The position numbers and the translations under genes are program-made. A stretch of DNA of 64,000 nucleotides, from contig CM049306.1 of NCBI GenBank assembly GCA_026874595.1, positions 34,424,019 to 34,488,018 on the forward strand. Direction: 5' to 3'. Of this stretch, positions 1-11,945 are shown piece after piece. Position 1 is the first letter of the stretch. Every line of letters begins with the position of its first letter. Under the pieces are notes generated by a model. That model was not told the origin of the DNA and did not search any database. It worked only from the letters and a program-made list of their open reading frames with translations. The DNA comes from Sipunculus nudus. Its lineage: Eukaryota; Annelida; Sipuncula; Golfingiida; Sipunculidae.

Positions 1-200
1 ATCAATAACTGTCTACAGGTTCTAGAATACAATTTGCTCAGGAAATTTATTACAGTACTACATTCCTATTATATGACGCGCATGAATGCTTCAACCCTTT
101 AAGACTTTTGTTTTAGGAAATACATCTGTTAATATGTCAATTTATAATATTTAAAAGATGAAACTTCTTTATCCGTCATCATTTTGTTTGAATTTAGGCC

Positions 201-202
<2 letters not shown>

Positions 203-237
<35 letters not shown>
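203..237. repeat. (TA)n microsatellite
   Basis: Uninterrupted alternating TA for about 35 bp, flanked by ordinary AT-rich sequence. No adjoining mobile element was recognised. Confidence 0.95.
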
Positions 238-240
<3 letters not shown>

Positions 241-2334
241 CTTGAAATTACGACCAACAACGGGACCTAAATAACATGGTTGCATTTTCGAGGTGGGCGT
301 CTAAGCGGGGTATTTTATAAAAAGAATCGGGACCGTGAACAAGTGTTTATTATTTTGAGGTGGTCGCTCAATCGAGGTTTACATTATAAATATATAAATA
401 GTAACAGAGTAACTTCTGTTTTTAAAGAATGGCTGGTGCCGTCCCCTCTTTCCGCGGATAATTGTCCCCAGATGTGTCATGGTTACCAAATATACTACCA
501 GCCTCCCCTCCATGGAGGCCTTTGTACATTTGTCATCAGTACATCCGGCTTGTAACCTACAAACGCCAATCAAGAAACACTGAATCCCTGTCTAGAGCAG
601 TTGGTGACGTCAGAGCTGAGCAGGTTATGTGTCTGGTAAGGGTTTTAAGCTAACCATCTGTACAGACCAGAGTCTATGCGTTTTCCTTATAAAGATTCGT
701 GTCAGCTTCTTTGAGATAAACTTTGTTTATACGACATGATACGATATCTTCAGATGTCGTAAAATGTACGAATAGACGGCTCAGATATCACGATTATTTC
801 CCTCTATAAATATGCAAGTATAAGACAATAGGCAGCCCTCGCTTAGTTGGAAAGTGTGTTGTATGTACACATCTGGTTCCATACTAACCAGTCCTGGACT
901 CGGGGATGATACATTACTCAGAGCGACCAGTGCTGTTGATAACCCACTGCGATTATAGGTCATTAAGAGTATACCTTTCCCTCTTTGGATGGCTGCTTCC
1001 TTGTTTTCTAACTACCACTTAACTACCAAATTAACCATAATGATTTCAAATGACATTTTTACGTCACCTTGAAGACATATTTCAATTGAGTAAGTTAGTT
1101 TGATGTTGTTTTTTATCATCCAATGTTTCCACTGTTTTTATTAGTTTGTCTGTATTTCATGGGTATATCTATATTATAATTGTTAGTGGACCGGTATGTG
1201 ACGCGGCTGTTTTAATTTTTCCAAATCAAAAATGCAAGAAGAGGACAAACAGTTCCATATGATGCTGCACTGTTTATAAATAATTTAGTAAGGGCAACGC
1301 AAATCCCAATGCCGATACAAAACATTAACACAGTTGCTGCTACAAAATGGCAAATCACCTTCTTTATATGTAACTGTGGACTCTTAAATGTGTACTTAAA
1401 CTGAATGAAATGGGCCCTAATATCGCCCAAAATAAAATCTTATCATCTTAAATCTTATTATAACGTTATCTTTAGGTATGTTATTTCTAAGGTCTAGGCA
1501 AACAAGAATTATTCTATTGCGATAATAGGTCATCTTTAACCACAGGCGAGTTATTTTCGTTGTATTATGGCGCAATCTGTTGCATTTTGAATTAAACTAA
1601 GCTGGTCTTAAAGTGCAAAATAATAAACGGGTAGAATAGGCTGGTATATCTAAAGGAACATCAGGACCAATACCATATCATGCAGACATGGTTCTGTTGA
1701 CTAAGAAGACTGGATTACAGTTCATCTTGAGCAAGACACCTGGTGCTTTTTGTCAATTTGTTTGTCTCACACAGACGGATGGCCGCCAAGGTAACCTCAG
1801 ACGGAAAAATGGGTTAAAGGGGCCTAATCCGATACCTCTCTATTAACTATAGATAATCCCTTGAACCTGATGAAAAATAAGTCAGTAAACGCCAATCCAA
1901 CCACACACAGGGCGTTCGAATTGTTTATATATACGAGTTTAAAACATGTGGAGGCCACTAAAAAATCCGAACATCTGATGGAACGTCAGACAAACCAGTG
2001 TTTTGTCCGGGGTGGAAACAGTGCCCTTTTAACTTATTCACCTTTGCAACAACCACCTTCGGTTACATTTTTTTCTTAAAAATTGTTGTGTTTTATTAAC
2101 AGCTTGTACATAAACAGACTCATACATCATTGACAGAGGCTTTACAAGAACTGTAAGCAGAGTAAGTCAGAATACAAATAAATCCTATAACAAAGAGAGG
2201 TGAACAGTCGACTTTAATATTACCAGGAATTTAAGATTGACGAATACTTTGCTGGGGCATATTAATATTATATATTGTCGGTGTTCCCGAGAAACTTCTT
2301 TATCTTGAAGATTTAGGGTTTGAATATCATATTA
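238..2334. other. unassigned AT-rich sequence
   Basis: No supported feature. Open frames stay under about 90 codons, occur on both strands and resemble no protein family known to me. No recognisable exon with splice sites, no tRNA box pair and no tandem array was seen. Confidence 0.6.
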
Positions 2335-2440
2335 TCTCCGCCAAGGTAATGGTTTCAACTCCTGTTTGTTTATCTGTTTACCTGTCATTGAGATCACGTC
2401 AAAACTGTGGAATCCATTTCCATATTTATACTGGTTGGGC
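2335..2440 (+). mobile_element. possible 5' fragment of Helitron-like repeat
   Basis: Starts with a CTCCGCCAAGG motif followed by a T-rich stretch with GTTTGTTTATCTGTTT, like the left end of the element at 46,428-46,655. The matching right end (GGCGGAGG, hairpin, CTAG-T) is not found downstream, so this is at most a truncated relic. Confidence 0.35.
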
Positions 2441-3607
2441 CCATTTTTCAGGGAAGGCTCCATTTTTATGCGATTTTTAAAAACCGGCGAATCAAATGAA
2501 AAACTCTCGGCTTCCCCGCCGGCCAACCTGGTTCGACCCCGGCGTGGCATTGAGTGTGGGTTGTATTGGTTCGCCCATTAGTCATAACTAGTTGTTCAAT
2601 CCAAGTAAAATAGATAGTTTAATTGAAAATTTTCCTTTGCAGCAGTATGCGCACTATTTAGTGTTAGTCATGTTTTATTTGGCAGAAGAAGACGTGCTGT
2701 ACAAGTTCAGCGTCACCCATTTTTATTCAGTTTTTTTAATATAGAAAGAGGTGGTGTTGGTGAAACTATCACGTGACTCACCAGTAAGAGGACATCAGTG
2801 TTCGATTGGATAAAAGGCATGGATTCCAATCATGTAACGGAAATCAAAATACGATGCTTCGAGTTGTGTCACAATAAAAGGTCCGTAAAGGTCTGTAGAG
2901 CGTTTCCTGTTGTTGATTACAGTACGGCATAAATAGTAATGGATGCCTCTGTCCCTGGTTAGCGCTTAGATAATAAATTACTTCAAATCATGTATAGTTT
3001 GAGAGCAAAGCTCTCTGTAATTTCCGGAGCCTCGGGAGTCATTTTGTATCGGTTGCGTCCATCCCGGTAAACTGAATGCGGTTTAAGTTACCCGGGTTAA
3101 GGGAAAGGAGGGGTAATAATTAAGAAATTTACTCTGCTGATATAGCTCAGGGTTTTCTGAAAAATCTTTTAAAATATATGCAATTATATATTATATTTAA
3201 ACGTTTCTAATATTTTTTGTGTACTAATTTTAATCTTAAGTAAAATAACGTTCGTTGAACAGCTTTTTGAAACATTTTAGTAAATCTGATTACAAATTAT
3301 GAATTATTCTCAGACATCTGTTTTATACAATGCAACAGCAAGTTAAATAGACATTTTTACAATATTTTATTGTGATTAACTGATTCTGAAATATTTTACA
3401 ATAATATATTTCTGCAGGCTTAATTAATATTAAATAAATTTTATCCTTTCTTTTTTTTTACTTTTGAGGTTTGAAAAAAATAGGAGGTACTTGATCCTCT
3501 GTATCTAAAATTGAATCTCCAAATTTTTATTTCTAAGAATAAAACAAGAACGGTGTCCGTAAAATCAACCCGATCACACTAGACGAAAAATGACATTTGC
3601 AAGCATT
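2441..3607. other. unassigned sequence with a short GC-rich island
   Basis: Mostly AT-rich without features. About 2,505-2,560 is GC-rich with CCGGCG-type self-complementary words and a GGTTCGACCCC string that resembles a tRNA B box, but no A box or cloverleaf accompanies it. Purine-rich words near 3,100 carry no open frame of note. Confidence 0.5.
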
Positions 3608-3808
3608 GGTTGCTGAGATAACATTTGCAGCTATATCATCTGTTGAGATAATATATTTGGAGTTATTTCAGTTGTCGAGCTAACATTTGGAGGATTTTTA
3701 GTTGCTGAGATAACAATTGCATTTATTATAGCTGCTCCAATAACATTAGGAGTTGTCTTAGTGGCAGAGAAAACACTGCGTTTTTATTCCAGTTGCCGAG
3801 ATAAAATA
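3608..3808. repeat. degenerate tandem repeat, period about 35-40 bp
   Basis: The words GTTGCTGAGATAACATT, GTTGAGATAATA, GTTGTCGAGCTAACATT, GTTGCTGAGATAACAAT, GCTGCTCCAATAACATT and GTTGCCGAGATAA recur about every 25-40 bp with T-rich spacers. The units are strongly diverged, so the array is old. No open frame crosses it. Confidence 0.65.
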
Positions 3809-5659
3809 TGTAGTTTACATTTACAGATCGGCAGCAAAATTAACTTCAGTTCAATCATAACCGAAAATAATAACATCCTGAAAAATCTAACAAAAAGGAA
3901 TATTTTTAAAGATCCATAATAGCTGTCTTCTTTAAGGCCAGAATCGAAACTATCGCTCAGATTATAAACAGGAAATATATCGTCTGTTTTCAGTTTTGTT
4001 TTCTAATATTGCTGTAACTGTATACTGGCAACCATAATATAAAGTTTATCGAATAGTCTGGATTGGGAATGATCTGTAACTCTACCTACGGAATAAAAAG
4101 ATGTGTTTTGTGCACAAATATCATTCAATGTAACCGTATATCATGCCAGGCATATCTGTAATAGTCGGAATTTCCAGCTTCGTGTATAAAATGAGGCTAG
4201 TTAGATTTTTCCTGAGATTCGTCACTGAAATAAAACTGTCACTGAAATAATACTGTCACTGAAATAAAACTGTCACTGAAATAAAACTGTCACTGAATTT
4301 GAAAAGTTAGCCCAGGCGCAAAGCTGGTGTTTTACCACTTGCAAACCTCATACTTGGCAGAGTCCTGGATATTCCAGCCACAAAACGGAAGGTGTGTGAT
4401 ACGTCTGTCCCCGCTCTAATAATCGCTCTTATATTCGCGACGTCTCTATTAATACCAATCTTATTGTCTGCTGAATAATGCTGGCCGTCTGCACAATAAT
4501 GGATAGATAAGTCGTAGCACTCTAGAAGCCTGGTCTGATCTGATGATGTACCTGACGCTTGATCAGACGCACGGATTTCTGAAACATATAAGGGAAATAT
4601 TAAATAAAGGTAGGCCGTGTGGCTCTGTATACATTAATATATATACAGGACTCAAAAATGTCAATAGTTTATACTGGGCAGTTGGCTTGATCCGTTAAGG
4701 CTGAAAATTTACCAGACCCCAAAGCATTTCACTGGAAGCCAATTAAGAAAGCCCAGTTTCAATAACATGTTTGAAAATAGTATTTTTATAACATAGTTTG
4801 TTACACATTTTACTATGTTGTGATGCCTAAATTCACGAATTTCGGTCAAATGGGACACAACTATAAAGACGACAATTCCTTTATACTGTGCCGCAAATAA
4901 GATATTTGACTGATTACCTGAATTAGACATTTAAGAATAATTACCTGTAAAGGGTAGCCAATGCTTTAGCCCATGTTTGCCGGACCAACCTTATAGGTAC
5001 CTGCAAATATATAATTCTAGCCCTGTGTATCCATGTAGTAAGGACTATTTAAATTTATGTTTGTCAATCCACCGGAGGGCGTCTCGTTCATCATCTGTCA
5101 GACATACGTACATGTGTCGCCCCATTTGAACGGCATAACTTACGTCATTAGAAGAGCACCTTGGTCCTACCGATGGAAGACTTTATCCTTGAATTCTATT
5201 GGCGCTAGGATCTCTGTGAAGTAGGTCCTAGTGAGCGTTATTATTTCAATACACGAGTTTTAACAATCTCACACGACAGCAGTGAACAAAATACAAAAAC
5301 TTATAACTTCGCAAAGATTTTATTGGTTTACTTGTGTAAGAAACAGGCCTGTTGGCTCGTTTATTGTCGTTTTATTCATCGAGCTATGATTCTATGTGAA
5401 AATAATGATAATGCTAGTCATTTCTGAAGCTTAAGTCCGATATGGGATCCTGACCATGTCTTGACGTAATGAAACTTTTTTGTGATTGGCGGACAAAGTA
5501 GGTTTCGCAACACACATATATACTTGTCGTGGCCCATGATCGGATTTGACAGCGCACGCGTGGAGAACTTTTTTAAAAACACACAATTAAATAACCAGAG
5601 TGTTATGGCAAAACGTAACGTCAGATTATACTGCAATTTAAGAGACATTTAAGCAGCAA

Positions 5660-5662
<3 letters not shown>
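3809..5662. other. unassigned AT-rich sequence around a minisatellite
   Basis: Apart from the 17-bp minisatellite at 4,221-4,296, nothing recognisable. Only short open frames (76 codons at most) of no known family. Confidence 0.6.
4221..4296. repeat. 17-bp minisatellite, 4.4 units
   Basis: Unit GTCACTGAAATAAAACT begins at 4,221, 4,238, 4,255, 4,272 and 4,289 (partial). Units are almost identical (one A/T change in the second), so amplification is recent compared with the degenerate array at 3.6-3.8 kb. Confidence 0.95.

Positions 5663-5722
<60 letters not shown>
5663..5722. repeat. (CT)n microsatellite, about 60 bp
   Basis: A perfect CT dinucleotide run of about 30 units. It gives the apparent glutamate/arginine-rich minus-strand frame here, which is not a gene. 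It lies about 80 bp from the tail side of the SINE at 5,802-6,132. Confidence 0.97.
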
Positions 5723-5725
<3 letters not shown>

Positions 5726-5801
5726 ACAGGTCTGTTTACCTGTGTCTAAATGATGTGGTGACGATAATTTTTTTTTGTGGAGGTAAGCGTCCCCCTTTTT
5801 T

Positions 5802-6132
5802 AATGCTTGTTTGACTAAGTATGTACATCTGCAGAATTTCATATTAGTTTCGGACTACGAAACAGGAGCGTACACTAGATAGTTCTGCCTTCAACCATGC
5901 AGGCCCGGTGTACCACTCCTGCTTGTCCGAGACCGTGGAACACCCAAAAGGCGAACTCGATTGGGAGTGAAACACGACTGTTAGGTCCAGTCTCCCCTTT
6001 TAAACCTGCTAAGCACTCACCCTGAGTGGGGGCCGACCGTGAACAAAAAAAAATATACTTCTCGGCTGAGATTCGAACTCACGATCTTCACGCATTGAGC
6101 CCTGTGCCCAACCCCTAAACCAGGGAAGCCGG
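5802..6132 (-). mobile_element. tRNA-derived SINE, copy 1 (minus strand)
   Basis: About 330 bp, clearly homologous to 40,772-41,104 in the same orientation. Read on the minus strand, the head near 6,130-6,060 is tRNA-like: an A-box-like TGGTTTAGGGG word, then a B-box-like GAGTTCGAATCTC. The non-tRNA body and the tail side follow at lower coordinates (shared words TTTCGGACT, CCTGCAG, TAATGCTTG). An A-run at 6,047-6,055 splits head and body. Unlike copy 2 it has no (TA)n tail touching it, and I could not find a clear target-site duplication. Non-autonomous; it would need LINE machinery to move. Confidence 0.8.
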
Positions 6133-6556
6133 TCAGATAGTTACCGAGAAGGTAACACGATTAGATCGTCAGTCGCCTCACCGTGGGGCTTTCATCCACT
6201 CTAATATACCATTGTATTTGGTCTAAAAGTGTCGCTGTAAAAGAAAGAAGACTACATATTAATCACCGCAGGTCAAAAGTTCGGTCGCATAGAGTAATCA
6301 GTTGTTTTAAGTCAGCCGTAAATAGACTGACAAAGATCAGCACTGATAACGGTATCGGTAGCAACCCCTAACCGCCCAGTACTTAGTCTGAATCTCTGAT
6401 ACACACGCCTGGCCTTGCTTCAACGTTTCCGAGAATATACTGAGCTCTTTTTCGATCACAAAAGTTGATGCACATTGGCGCGGCGCCTCGTTGATTGGAC
6501 CACATCAATAGTATATGTATGCATGAACAATATGTGTAAGCATGTAACACATATCA

Positions 6557-6557
<1 letters not shown>
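6133..6557. other. unassigned sequence
   Basis: No supported feature. One 62-codon frame of no known family. Confidence 0.6.
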
Positions 6558-6612
<55 letters not shown>

Positions 6613-6662
6613 CATATATATGTATATATATATATGTGTGTGTGTGTAATCATATATATATA
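6558..6662. repeat. compound (TA)n/(TG)n microsatellite
   Basis: A long TA run, interrupted TATACATATATATG words, then a short TG run and more TA. It gives a spurious isoleucine/tyrosine-rich frame. Confidence 0.95.
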
Positions 6663-7833
6663 ACATATTAACCTTGTTTTACATGTTTAGCCATAAATAA
6701 TATAAGTATGTATAACATGAATAAGCATCAATACCAAATATTAACATATATAACCGATATCAGCATATATGTCTTAACATATACAGGCGACCAATGAAGA
6801 AAGCTTTAACAGCTGCCGCTCTCTGAATTCCAGAAGGTTAAAACACTAGAAAAAAATCTGCATCAATAAAATGGTGGAAATTTATCAGTCAATATATTTA
6901 TTGACTGAGGATTGGGGTGCAATATTAGCGTAGGGCTTACGTCTTTTGAAATTCTATGACATGGAGACAACGGAAGGTATTCCAACTACAGCTCATGCGA
7001 ACTCATCGGCCATGACTTTTGCAACCTATAAATAATATTTACGGTAACGTGTTATTTTTCGTCCCAAGGACACAAGAAAAATTGAACATACAATTTTTAA
7101 GCCTGAGGCCAGGAGAACGGCGCCATATCATTCTTTCTCATATTGTATGCCAAACATAATATGTTTCTTTATTTCTTTCCGATTCTGGTTGTACTGGCAT
7201 TTATCACACTTTGATTTATTTAAGGAGTGTTTTATCTTCACCAAGAGATTAGATTCTCCAATTCACACTCAGTTCCGTTGTGCCGAGGGGTTGTAATGTC
7301 CAGTTTATTCCGCCCTTCTGAAAATAGCATATGTCTGTTCGTATTTTTTTTTTAGCCGGAAAAACCATTCTTGAATTTTTGCACGTTCTCTCAATTATAA
7401 TAATATATAATTGAAATATTTCGTCTTTATAAAATACAATATGAATACAAATAATTAGACCTGGCAAAATCCCTGCCTTGCTTATTTTTTTCACACATTT
7501 CAGAATCGACCTCACAAGAGTACGACCTGCCGGTGGTCGTAGTACAAGTATAGAAGTTCTATCCGCAGAATGCACTGGGAAATCTAAATACATAAGCAGC
7601 GTAGGTGTAAAAGAAGTAAAGAGGGTAAAAAAAATAAGTCCATTGAAACAAGCAAATTATGTAAACAAGGGTATTTCCGATGGGAACATCACCATATTAT
7701 TGATATTTTGTACGCATACGCATGTGAAATCCAAGCAGAAGTTGTTTCAGTGAAAAGTAACTTATTTTAATTTAGAACAGTTTGCAAGTTGAGTATAGTA
7801 ATCCCAGCATTCAACACGATTCCATACTAGAAG
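6663..7833. other. unassigned AT-rich sequence
   Basis: No supported feature. A 114-codon minus frame (7,249-7,593) overlaps a plus frame and has no recognisable domain. It is judged to be chance. Confidence 0.55.
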
Positions 7834-7870
7834 AGGTTCGTTTTGAGAGAAACGAACTCTGGCGAAAGGC
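7834..7870 (-). repeat. short hairpin repeat, copy 1
   Basis: About 40 bp, itself an imperfect palindrome (TTCGTTT...AAACGAA), ending in CTGGCGAAAGG. Homologous, in opposite orientation, to 8,391-8,432 and 16,437-16,475, and in the same orientation to 28,945-28,993. Together with 8,391-8,432 it could be one end of a ~600-bp inverted-repeat element. Confidence 0.7.
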
Positions 7871-8390
7871 TAGGGATATCAAGATTAAACTTTGCATTAT
7901 TCTAATATCAGATTAAAAAAAAAAATAAGAGCAACTAGCCAATTAACCCTTAATGCAAACAAAACAAAATGGCCGTTTTCTCGTTTTGTTTAAAAGTAAC
8001 CTGACTAAGTAATGTTAAAATGAGCGATTTGAGGGGCACAAACAATAAATTAAACACCATTCCCCTGGAAACCAAAGAAGCAAATTATAAGGAAAAGGCA
8101 ACTTATAAAAAGATAATAGGGTTCACACATCTGACGTTCAGATATTTGTACCACGTTAAATTGCTATGATGCCCAGATTATGCTTTAATTAGATATTACA
8201 GCTGAGGCGTGCCGCCTGTCGCAGGTTATCATTCATGTGGGGATTAGCTATAGAAAATGTTGAAAGCTGATTAAAAGGGTTTCAGTTATTATAGTAGTCA
8301 TGAAGTTTAGATTTTATCATATGTTATCTTGTATGTATGAGCCTGAGCAAATAATTATGGATTTATTCTGAGGAACAGTTGGCTAAAGTT
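7871..8390. other. sequence between two inverted hairpin repeats
   Basis: No gene. About 8,160-8,290 is less AT-biased and contains a TTAATTAGATATTA word and CAGCTG, which could be transcription-factor sites, but this is only composition-based guessing. Confidence 0.4.
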
Positions 8391-8432
8391 CGCCTTTCCG
8401 CAAGAGGTCGTTTCTACACGAAACGAATCTTT
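8391..8432 (+). repeat. short hairpin repeat, copy 2
   Basis: CGCCTTTCCGCAAGAGG followed by the palindrome TCGTTTC-TACAC-GAAACGA. It is inverted relative to copy 1, 520 bp upstream. The similarity to 16,437 onward continues a little further (TTTTCCCACAG against TTTGCCACAG). Confidence 0.7.
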
Positions 8433-8889
8433 CTGTTTGGTCGAGGATTTTTCCCACAGATAATAGAAAACAACACACAAATCAAATTTTAAATTACCAA
8501 ATTGCCGAAATATCTGTCCTTGATATATACTACCAGTTCTATAGTTAAACGTGAGAAACAGGGTGCTGCAAGGGTCGCAGCAGGCTACTAAACTTTGCCT
8601 TATGTCGATTATCCTTTAGCCCTTGACACATTTAAATGACTAAACCTAGTGCTGGCCAGACGTGGGCCAGTCTGCATCATTCAAATGCACGCAGAAGAGT
8701 GTGAAAGCCTGAGCATTCCCGGCCGCAGGCCAGCCTACTTTACCATAGGGGACACATTGATGGGTCAGTCCAAATACTGATAGCTGAGGGGTAGTAGGCC
8801 TGATGTCTTACAGGGCACTGATGGACGGCCATGATTACTTGTCTTATCTGTCAAACTTTAAAATAAAAATTTGTTACATTTCAAGGAAA
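8433..8889. other. unassigned sequence
   Basis: No supported feature. A GC-richer patch at 8,640-8,760 (GGCCAG and GGCCGGGAATG-type words on one strand or the other) has no open frame. Confidence 0.5.
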
Positions 8890-9155
8890 CACCTTAAGTT
8901 TACATTCTACATGCACCGCTAAAAATGTTACTTATTTAGTAAAGTCTTTACCACAAAACACCAATGTTAATGTAATTTGCCTTGAAACAATTCATATCAA
9001 CTACACTTGAACGGAATACGTTGTCCTCTTCATTACATTTATAACAACGCTCATGGTGCATTAAGAAGCCCCGGCGGGGGTCAGATTTTGACTCCACCAA
9101 TCCCTAAACAGCAGAGTTGCACTGTTGTGAGTCTGAATCTGGGCAGTGTGGTGGG
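8890..9155 (+). repeat. interspersed repeat family B, copy 1
   Basis: About 265 bp aligning with 16,562-16,845 in the same orientation. Shared landmarks in order: GTTTACATT, CTTGAAACAATTC, CTCTTCATTACATT, AGAAGCCCCGG, CAGCAGAGT, GTGAGTC. The two copies are strongly diverged and neither encodes protein. Terminal structure is unclear. Both copies lie downstream of a hairpin repeat, so they may be parts of one larger element. Confidence 0.7.
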
Positions 9156-10159
9156 TAAAGTTCGACGGCAGACCGGAGGTAATGGGCGATAATATAAGTA
9201 AGCTAGCTTTGCTGTTTCCTGCTGTCTTAAAAAGCGAGTTACCCTTTATTAAACGGGACACTTGCTCTTCTTATGGTAATTAAATCATTTGGCAGACAAG
9301 GTTCACGCAGGATCGTGTGTATTTCATCGAAACTGATACTAAACACTGTCATTGAATTGCAGGGGTTATTTTTATTATTTCTTTGCGAGATATGTGCATC
9401 ATATGTACTATGTCCAGATTACCTATAACTACTCTAATGGGGCCGGGGACTGCTTTGCCATTGTCGAGAGTTGGCCTACTCCTATTTGCAATGAGTTTAA
9501 TCCTACCATAACTTGCGGCAACAGTCCCCCTATTCCGGACCAGAGGACATTTTCTAAGATTTCCCTTAGTCCTCCTAGGCTTGACCCTTTCCAAAATCTT
9601 GGATTCTCCTACCCTGTTCTGTAGCACCCGTCGTATCATGCACGTCATGGGGCATCTGGCCGAGACTTCAGCATGAAAGGATGAATAAAGGGAACACCAT
9701 CCAGGGGGGGGGGGAGGAGGAGGGGGATGGTTGATCTGATATCTCGGATTTAAGAAATTATGACATTATCCTTTTTTGACCACTGGTAAGGTACAACGGG
9801 GTCTAATGTGATCCTATCACTGCCATGCTTAAGCAATTCAAGTATACTTTAATAATAACTTCTTTTACAGAATACCCATACAATATTAATCTGTGTCTAG
9901 TCCGTGCATAAAGATCTGATATCGAGATGTAATCTTACATATTAATAATGCTTATATAGTATGATTAAATAAAAAAATATAATGGTATAAACAATTATTA
10001 GGACCACGCTTGAAAAGCAATACCTAATATTGATCGCCTAGTCCCTCCGTCCTTATGTCCGACATTCTTTCGCGCGCATTAAATTAAACAGAACATATTG
10101 ATCCTTCTCAAATTCACAGAGATGATTGGTGTATTTCTAAGAGTTACGGAGCTGTTCGA
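9156..10159. other. unassigned sequence with a G-rich tract
   Basis: No gene supported. Overlapping 90-99-codon frames on both strands at 9,349-9,648 have no recognisable motif. A G-rich tract (G11 followed by GGA repeats) lies near 9,704-9,727. Confidence 0.55.
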
Positions 10160-10610
10160 ATTTCAATATGGCACAATGCGTGATGTTCTTTCGCATGTTT
10201 TATCTCACAGGGAATACATTTCATTTTTAAAAAATTAACATGGATGATTAGTGCTTATAAGGCCTCTAGCCCTTTTGAATTACAGACTCATCCCAAAACC
10301 AATATGGCGGCCAAGCGATTGGTGATATATAAGGCTCCTGCAGTACAGAATTACAGGGTTGCCTTATCCAGTATGGCAGCCAGTGCACAATCAGTGATTT
10401 TTCTTTTTACAGAACACTGAAGGGATGTGTTTCTTTCAAATGTCGGGCTCTTTGTTAAATTCAATATGGCTGCCAGGCAAATATTTCTAAATCCATTTGC
10501 AATATTTTTTTTTGATAATGCTGCTATTCGATAATGTCCCTATTAAAATATTTGTGGTGATAAATTTCAGACCAAAATTTAACCTGACATCCAATACGGC
10601 CCAAAGGCTG
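10160..10610 (+). repeat. degenerate repeats with AATATGGCNGCCA motif
   Basis: CAATATGGCAC (10,164), CAATATGGCGGCCA (10,300), AGTATGGCAGCCA (10,370), CAATATGGCTGCCA (10,462) and CAATACGGCC (10,591) recur at spacings of 70-136 bp. Recurring flanking words are GAATTACAG and GGCTC/GGCCTC. The core resembles the ATGGCGGC recognition word of YY1-type zinc-finger proteins; that link is inference. Most simply an old tandem duplication. Confidence 0.45.
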
Positions 10611-11149
10611 CCATTTTGAGGAACTGGCGATCGCGGAGCCCTAATTGAGGACCTTTTACGGTCTCAAACCTCTAATTGAAATTATAAGAATTTAAAATTT
10701 GTGTAATATATTTATCGTCATGATATAGAGGGAACTGCACATGCTCGAGGTTTGTCACATAGAATATAATATGTATGCTGTTTTTGCATAACATGTCACG
10801 ACAATTAAAAAAAATTACGTTTTAGCACGAAGAAAGAATGATTCCCGATGCAATAGGAAAATAATTAACTTGGTAACTTAATTTTCTGAGCCAAATATAC
10901 AATACAGGGACCATCAGACCAGCCAAAGAAATATTAAATATTTAAGGAAAAGTGAATGTACTATAACTTTCATGAATTTAAGCCTTGAAGTATGATTCCT
11001 AGTATGGGCCCTACGATTATTGTTGAGCTTGAAACCAGTGGTATGTTATTTTAAATTCAAATACGCCGATTTACGGTAGCAACGTTGGGATTTTTTAACA
11101 GTTGTGCAAATACAGGGTACAGAAAGGGCGTAGCACGAAATGAAATCAA
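10611..11149. other. unassigned AT-rich sequence
   Basis: No supported feature. Confidence 0.6.
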
Positions 11150-11400
11150 GGCCAAACCAGCACATATAACCTTGTGCGTTATCCTGCGGAGCTACAGAGG
11201 CCAAGGTTCAATCCCATTAACGACAAAGCGTCGTGGCGAAATCAAACCTGGCCACAGAGACCAACTCTAATGCCTAAATAACCGGTGTACCCTCGGTATT
11301 GTTCCAAGACCTGTGCACGGGGAGTCTGGCATTCAAAGGGCTTTATAATAACACATCCGTGCCTCTACCGTCACCTCAATCTTCATTCAATAAACCTTTT
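11150..11400 (+). mobile_element. possible tRNA-derived SINE remnant
   Basis: A B-box-like AAGGTTCAATCCC at about 11,209 follows GAGCTACAGAGGCC, then CCAACTCTAATGCCTAAATAA and a downstream body with TCTGGCATTCAAAGGGC. The order (tRNA-like part, then conserved body) suggests a SINE. No second copy is in the window and no convincing A box or target duplication was found. Confidence 0.35.
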
Positions 11401-11851
11401 CATTTACTAGCCATCTTCCAGCCTATTCGCGCAAGGTTACCTCATGCACTTACCCTTATGTCTTAAGATTATTCAATTTTAATTATTCAAGTTTAAATGG
11501 GATTTCAAGTTAAAATTTACAGTTGAATAGAAAACAAGTGATTTTAGAGATTACTGTTTCATAACCTTTATTAAGCGTTAATTATAACATGTAGTTTCTG
11601 CCAAGCAGAAAATATCAGAAAGTGAAACGCTCATAACACGTATACTTGAGTAAACGCTAGTTTTAAAGGTCTAATTTTATTTCACGGAATTGAAGATTCG
11701 GTCAATATGAATTTTGTTTAAAGGACTGTATAGTTATAATTAAAAGGTTAATTAAAACGTCATTACATATTATTTAACGGATCATGATTTTCTTCTGCTT
11801 ACAGTATGTATCGATCGAATCACCAAGGAGTTGCATGTATAATTACAATAA
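11401..11851. other. unassigned AT-rich sequence
   Basis: No supported feature. Confidence 0.6.
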
Positions 11852-11945
11852 CTGGAAATCTGCATCTCAATGGATACGTACCTCCGCCATATGCGGGTCC
11901 CTATTGTGAGATGCTCCCTAACCGCTGTGTGCATCTACTCACCTC
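11852..11945 (-). mobile_element. Helitron-like element, 3' end fragment (minus strand)
   Basis: On the minus strand this ends in an imperfect hairpin (ATCCATTGAGATGCAG), then ATTTCCAG before a T, the same layout as the ends at 17,622, 22,886, 45,177, 46,655 and 51,267. A CCTCCGCCATATG word (TGGCGGAGG on the element strand) precedes the hairpin. Only the last ~95 bp are recognisable. Confidence 0.6.

Noticed and set aside
2520-2560. GGTTCGACCCC string as a tRNA or SINE head
   Set aside because: No A box upstream and no second copy of the surrounding sequence.
9349-9648. Overlapping 90-99-codon frames on both strands
   Set aside because: Near-complete overlap on opposite strands and no known domain; expected by chance in this length of sequence.
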